Assembly: GCA_030643245.1 (NCBI GenBank)
Contig: DAOWME010000042.1
Location: 1 to 15,801, forward strand
DNA length: 15,801 nucleotides
Direction of reading: 5' to 3'
Origin: Deltaproteobacteria bacterium
GTDB taxonomy: Bacteria > Desulfobacterota > UBA8473
Numbering within the stretch: the stretch's first letter is position 1; the number at the start of each line of letters is the position of its first letter. The notes under the pieces are model-generated. The model had not been told where the DNA came from. It did not search any database and saw only the letters and a program-made list of their open reading frames with translations. This document shows, piece after piece, positions 13,737 to 15,801 of the stretch. The position numbers were made by a program, and so were the translations under genes.

Positions 13737-15149
13737 ATGGAAGTTAAAGGTAAGGTCGTTCAGATCATCGGCCCTGTACTTGATATAAGGTTTAGTGAGG
13801 AGAGTCTTCCTCCCATATACGGCGCTATCGAGTTGAGCAATCCGAGCATAAGCGATGAGCCTGGTAACCTTATTGTGGAAGTGGCCCAACACGTGGGTGA
13901 CAATACCGTAAGATGTATCTCTATGGGAACAACCGATGGACTGATTAGGGGCACGGAGGGTATCTATAAAGGTGAGCAGATTACGATGCCTGTGGGACAA
14001 GAGACTCTGGGCCGGGTGATAAATGTAATAGGGCAGCCCGTGGATCAAATGGGTCCCATAAAGACGAAGAAGAGATATCCTATACACCGACCAGCGCCTT
14101 CTCTGATTGATCAGGACACGGCGGTCGTTCCGTTCGAGACAGGCATAAAGGTTCTCGACCTTTTAGAACCATATCCCCGAGGAGGAAAGGTAGGATTGTT
14201 CGGTGGCGCAGGGGTTGGAAAGACCGTCATAATCATGGAGTTGATCAATAACATAGCCAAGCAGCATGGTGGTTTTTCAGTATTTGGGGGTGTTGGAGAA
14301 CGTACCCGTGAAGGCAATGACCTTTGGCTGGAGATGAAGGAATCGAAGGTTATAGATAAGACTACTCTTGTTTACGGCCAGATGACGGAGACCCCTGGAG
14401 CGAGAGCAAGGGTTGGCCTTTCTGCGCTGACTGCGGCAGAGTACTTTAGAGATGAGGAGGGTTTGGATGTCCTCTTATTTATAGATAATATCTTTAGGTT
14501 TACTCAGGCAGGATCCGAGGTGTCTGCTTTGCTTGGTCGCATGCCGTCTGCGGTCGGGTATCAGCCTACATTGGCTACTGACCTTGGGGAGTTGGAAGAG
14601 AGGATAACGTCCACAAAAGATGGATCAATCACATCTGTTCAAGCCGTATATGTTCCGGCAGATGACCTTACAGATCCGGCTCCGGCAACTACCTTCGCCC
14701 ATCTCGATGCTACTACTGTCTTATCACGGCAGATTGCAGAGCTGGGGATTTACCCTGCTGTCGACCCTCTCGATTCAACTTCGAGGATACTTGATCCTCA
14801 AGTCCTTGGTGAGGAACATTATAATGTGGCAAGGGCGGTTCAGGCCATACTTCAGAGGTATAAGAACCTTCAGGATATTATTGCTATTCTGGGGATGGAG
14901 GAGCTTTCAGAAGAAGATAAGCTTGTGGTGACCAGGGCCAGGAAGATTCAAAGATTTCTATCCCAACCGTTCTTTGTAGCCCAGGAGTTTACCGGGACAC
15001 CGGGTGTCTATGTTAAGTTGGAGGATAGCATAAAGGGCTTTAAAGAGCTGACAGAAGGGAAACACGATGACTTGCCCGAACAGGCATTCTACATGGTAGG
15101 GACCATAGAAGAGGCCCAGGAAAAGGCAGAGAAGTTGATGGCTGCATAA
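13737..15149 (+). CDS. atpD: F-type ATP synthase subunit beta (catalytic)
   Basis: The 470-aa product carries Walker A GGAGVGKT (156-163), the catalytic glutamate in GERTREG (Glu188), Walker B VLLFIDN (245-251) and the lever loop EELSEED (388-394), a conservative variant of DELSEED. Beta forms the three catalytic sites that make ATP from ADP and phosphate. ATG 13737 is preceded by AAGGAGG at 13719-13725 with an 11-nt spacer. It lies between gamma and epsilon in the usual order. Nothing is missing. Confidence 0.99.
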   Translation: MEVKGKVVQIIGPVLDIRFSEESLPPIYGAIELSNPSISDEPGNLIVEVAQHVGDNTVRCISMGTTDGLIRGTEGIYKGEQITMPVGQETLGRVINVIGQPVDQMGPIKTKKRYPIHRPAPSLIDQDTAVVPFETGIKVLDLLEPYPRGGKVGLFGGAGVGKTVIIMELINNIAKQHGGFSVFGGVGERTREGNDLWLEMKESKVIDKTTLVYGQMTETPGARARVGLSALTAAEYFRDEEGLDVLLFIDNIFRFTQAGSEVSALLGRMPSAVGYQPTLATDLGELEERITSTKDGSITSVQAVYVPADDLTDPAPATTFAHLDATTVLSRQIAELGIYPAVDPLDSTSRILDPQVLGEEHYNVARAVQAILQRYKNLQDIIAILGMEELSEEDKLVVTRARKIQRFLSQPFFVAQEFTGTPGVYVKLEDSIKGFKELTEGKHDDLPEQAFYMVGTIEEAQEKAEKLMAA

Positions 15150-15170
15150 GAGATTGAGAGAGAGGTATCT

Positions 15171-15578
15171 GTGGAAGGAAAAATTCTTTTAGATATTGTG
15201 ACCCCGGAGAGGTCTGTCGTAAGCGAGGAGACTGGAGAGATAACCGCCCCGGGAGAAGAAGGAGAATTTGGCGTACTTCCCGGCCATACCCCATTTATGA
15301 CGACCCTTAAAGTTGGGGAGATTAAGTATGAAAAAGGGGGAGACTGGAAGTATATCGCCGTAAACTGGGGTTTTGCGGAAGTTATGGCCAACAAAGTGAG
15401 TATTCTGGTTGAAACTGCGGAAATGGCTGGTGAAATAGACCTTGAAAGGGCTCAAGCAGCCAAGGCCAGGGCAGAGGAGCGGCTCGGCAAGGCAGACAGT
15501 GAAGAGGTAGATTACACTCGGGCCCAGGCGGCTCTAAGCAGGGCACTGGCTAGGATACAGGCAGGATCAAGGTCATAG
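15171..15578 (+). CDS. atpC: F-type ATP synthase subunit epsilon
   Basis: The 135-aa product has the N-terminal beta-sandwich (residues 1-85) with ITAPGEEGEFGVLPGHTP, the family hallmark. Two C-terminal helices follow (about 90-130; AGEIDLERAQAAKARAEERL is the first), the segment that can inhibit ATP hydrolysis in many bacteria. The start is GTG at 15171 after a GAGAGAGGT site at 15158-15166. It is the last gene of the operon, 21 bp after atpD, and is closed by an intrinsic terminator 27 bp downstream. Confidence 0.95.
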   Translation: MEGKILLDIVTPERSVVSEETGEITAPGEEGEFGVLPGHTPFMTTLKVGEIKYEKGGDWKYIAVNWGFAEVMANKVSILVETAEMAGEIDLERAQAAKARAEERLGKADSEEVDYTRAQAALSRALARIQAGSRS

Positions 15579-15605
15579 ATAGGTCTTAAGGCTTATCCCG
15601 TAAGA

Positions 15606-15640
15606 GGGGACGGGTTTTTAACCCTTGTCCCCTTTTTATT
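15606..15640 (+). terminator. Rho-independent terminator of the atp operon
   Basis: GGGGACGGGTT (15606-15616) pairs with AACCC (15620-15624) and GTCCCC (15627-15632), leaving a TT bulge and a TTT loop. TTTTTATTT follows directly. Stem strength, T-tract and position 27 bp after atpC are all as expected for an intrinsic terminator. Confidence 0.92.
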
Positions 15641-15654
15641 TGGATCATTGTGCA

Positions 15655-15801
15655 TTAGGGACGGGGACGAAATAACTTCCTCAAGTTGGCGCTCAGATTT
15701 AGGTTAGATTTGTTCGATCTGAAAACGCAAAACCGCAGGAATAGTCGAACTATTTTGAGGATTTTGTGTTTGAAGATCGGGCAAAGATGGCCTGAAGATG
15801 A
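15655..15801 (+). repeat. Foldback (MITE-like) repeat, copy 2, cut by window end
   Basis: This copy starts 15 bp after the atp terminator and matches 6270-6416 at about 133 of 147 positions with no gaps, in the same orientation. Its left terminus (GGGACGGGGACGAAATAACT, 15658-15677) is an even better complement of the right terminus of copy 1 than copy 1's own left end, which supports real terminal inverted repeats. The central hairpin is AATAG-TCGAA-CTATT (15740-15754). About 40 bp of the right arm should lie beyond the window. Confidence 0.85.

Overview
The window looks like a chromosomal segment from an anaerobic bacterium of the Desulfobacterota/deltaproteobacterial type. This is inferred from gene content: a bactofilin gene directly ahead of an F1 operon that carries separate b' and b stalk genes, an ETF/crotonase pair, and a glycyl radical enzyme resembling fumarate-adding hydrocarbon-activating enzymes. 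No 16S or other strict taxonomic marker is present. Base composition shifts visibly: the left third is rather GC-rich, the dnaA-dnaN part is AT-rich, and the ATP synthase operon is intermediate.

Left part (1-3406), all on the + strand: the 3' end of etfA (electron transfer flavoprotein alpha), a hairpin, a crotonase-family gene, a small three-helix membrane protein of unknown function, and an RhlB-like DEAD-box RNA helicase. The rhlB-to-GRE convergent gap (3242-3406) is packed with inverted repeats. Next, on the - strand, is a complete glycyl radical enzyme (831 aa from its best start). Its Cys469, Arg484 and Gly806 are spaced almost exactly as in benzylsuccinate synthase alpha. No small subunit or activating enzyme is in the window.

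Middle (5903-8086): a 729-bp non-coding region holds the GRE upstream region, a foldback (MITE-like) repeat of about 186 bp, an AT-rich stretch, a likely dnaA promoter and three clustered DnaA boxes. dnaA and dnaN follow. The dnaA 3' end overlaps a pure A/T hairpin, and dnaN has a hairpin but no Shine-Dalgarno sequence ahead of its start.

Right part (9279-15801): bactofilin, then atpF'-atpF-atpH-atpA-atpG-atpD-atpC (b', b, delta, alpha, gamma, beta, epsilon), closed by a strong intrinsic terminator. The Fo subunits a and c (atpB, atpE) are absent and must be encoded elsewhere. A second, about 90% identical copy of the foldback repeat starts just after the terminator and runs off the window. 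A third, strongly diverged relative sits in the 161-bp atpA-atpG gap; its central hairpin shows a compensatory base-pair change.

Together the left genes suggest CoA-thioester (beta-oxidation-like) metabolism with electron transfer to ETF, possibly fed by radical fumarate addition. The right genes are replication initiation and energy-conservation housekeeping. The most noteworthy items are the orphan fumarate-adding-type GRE next to a candidate oriC and the three-member foldback repeat family.
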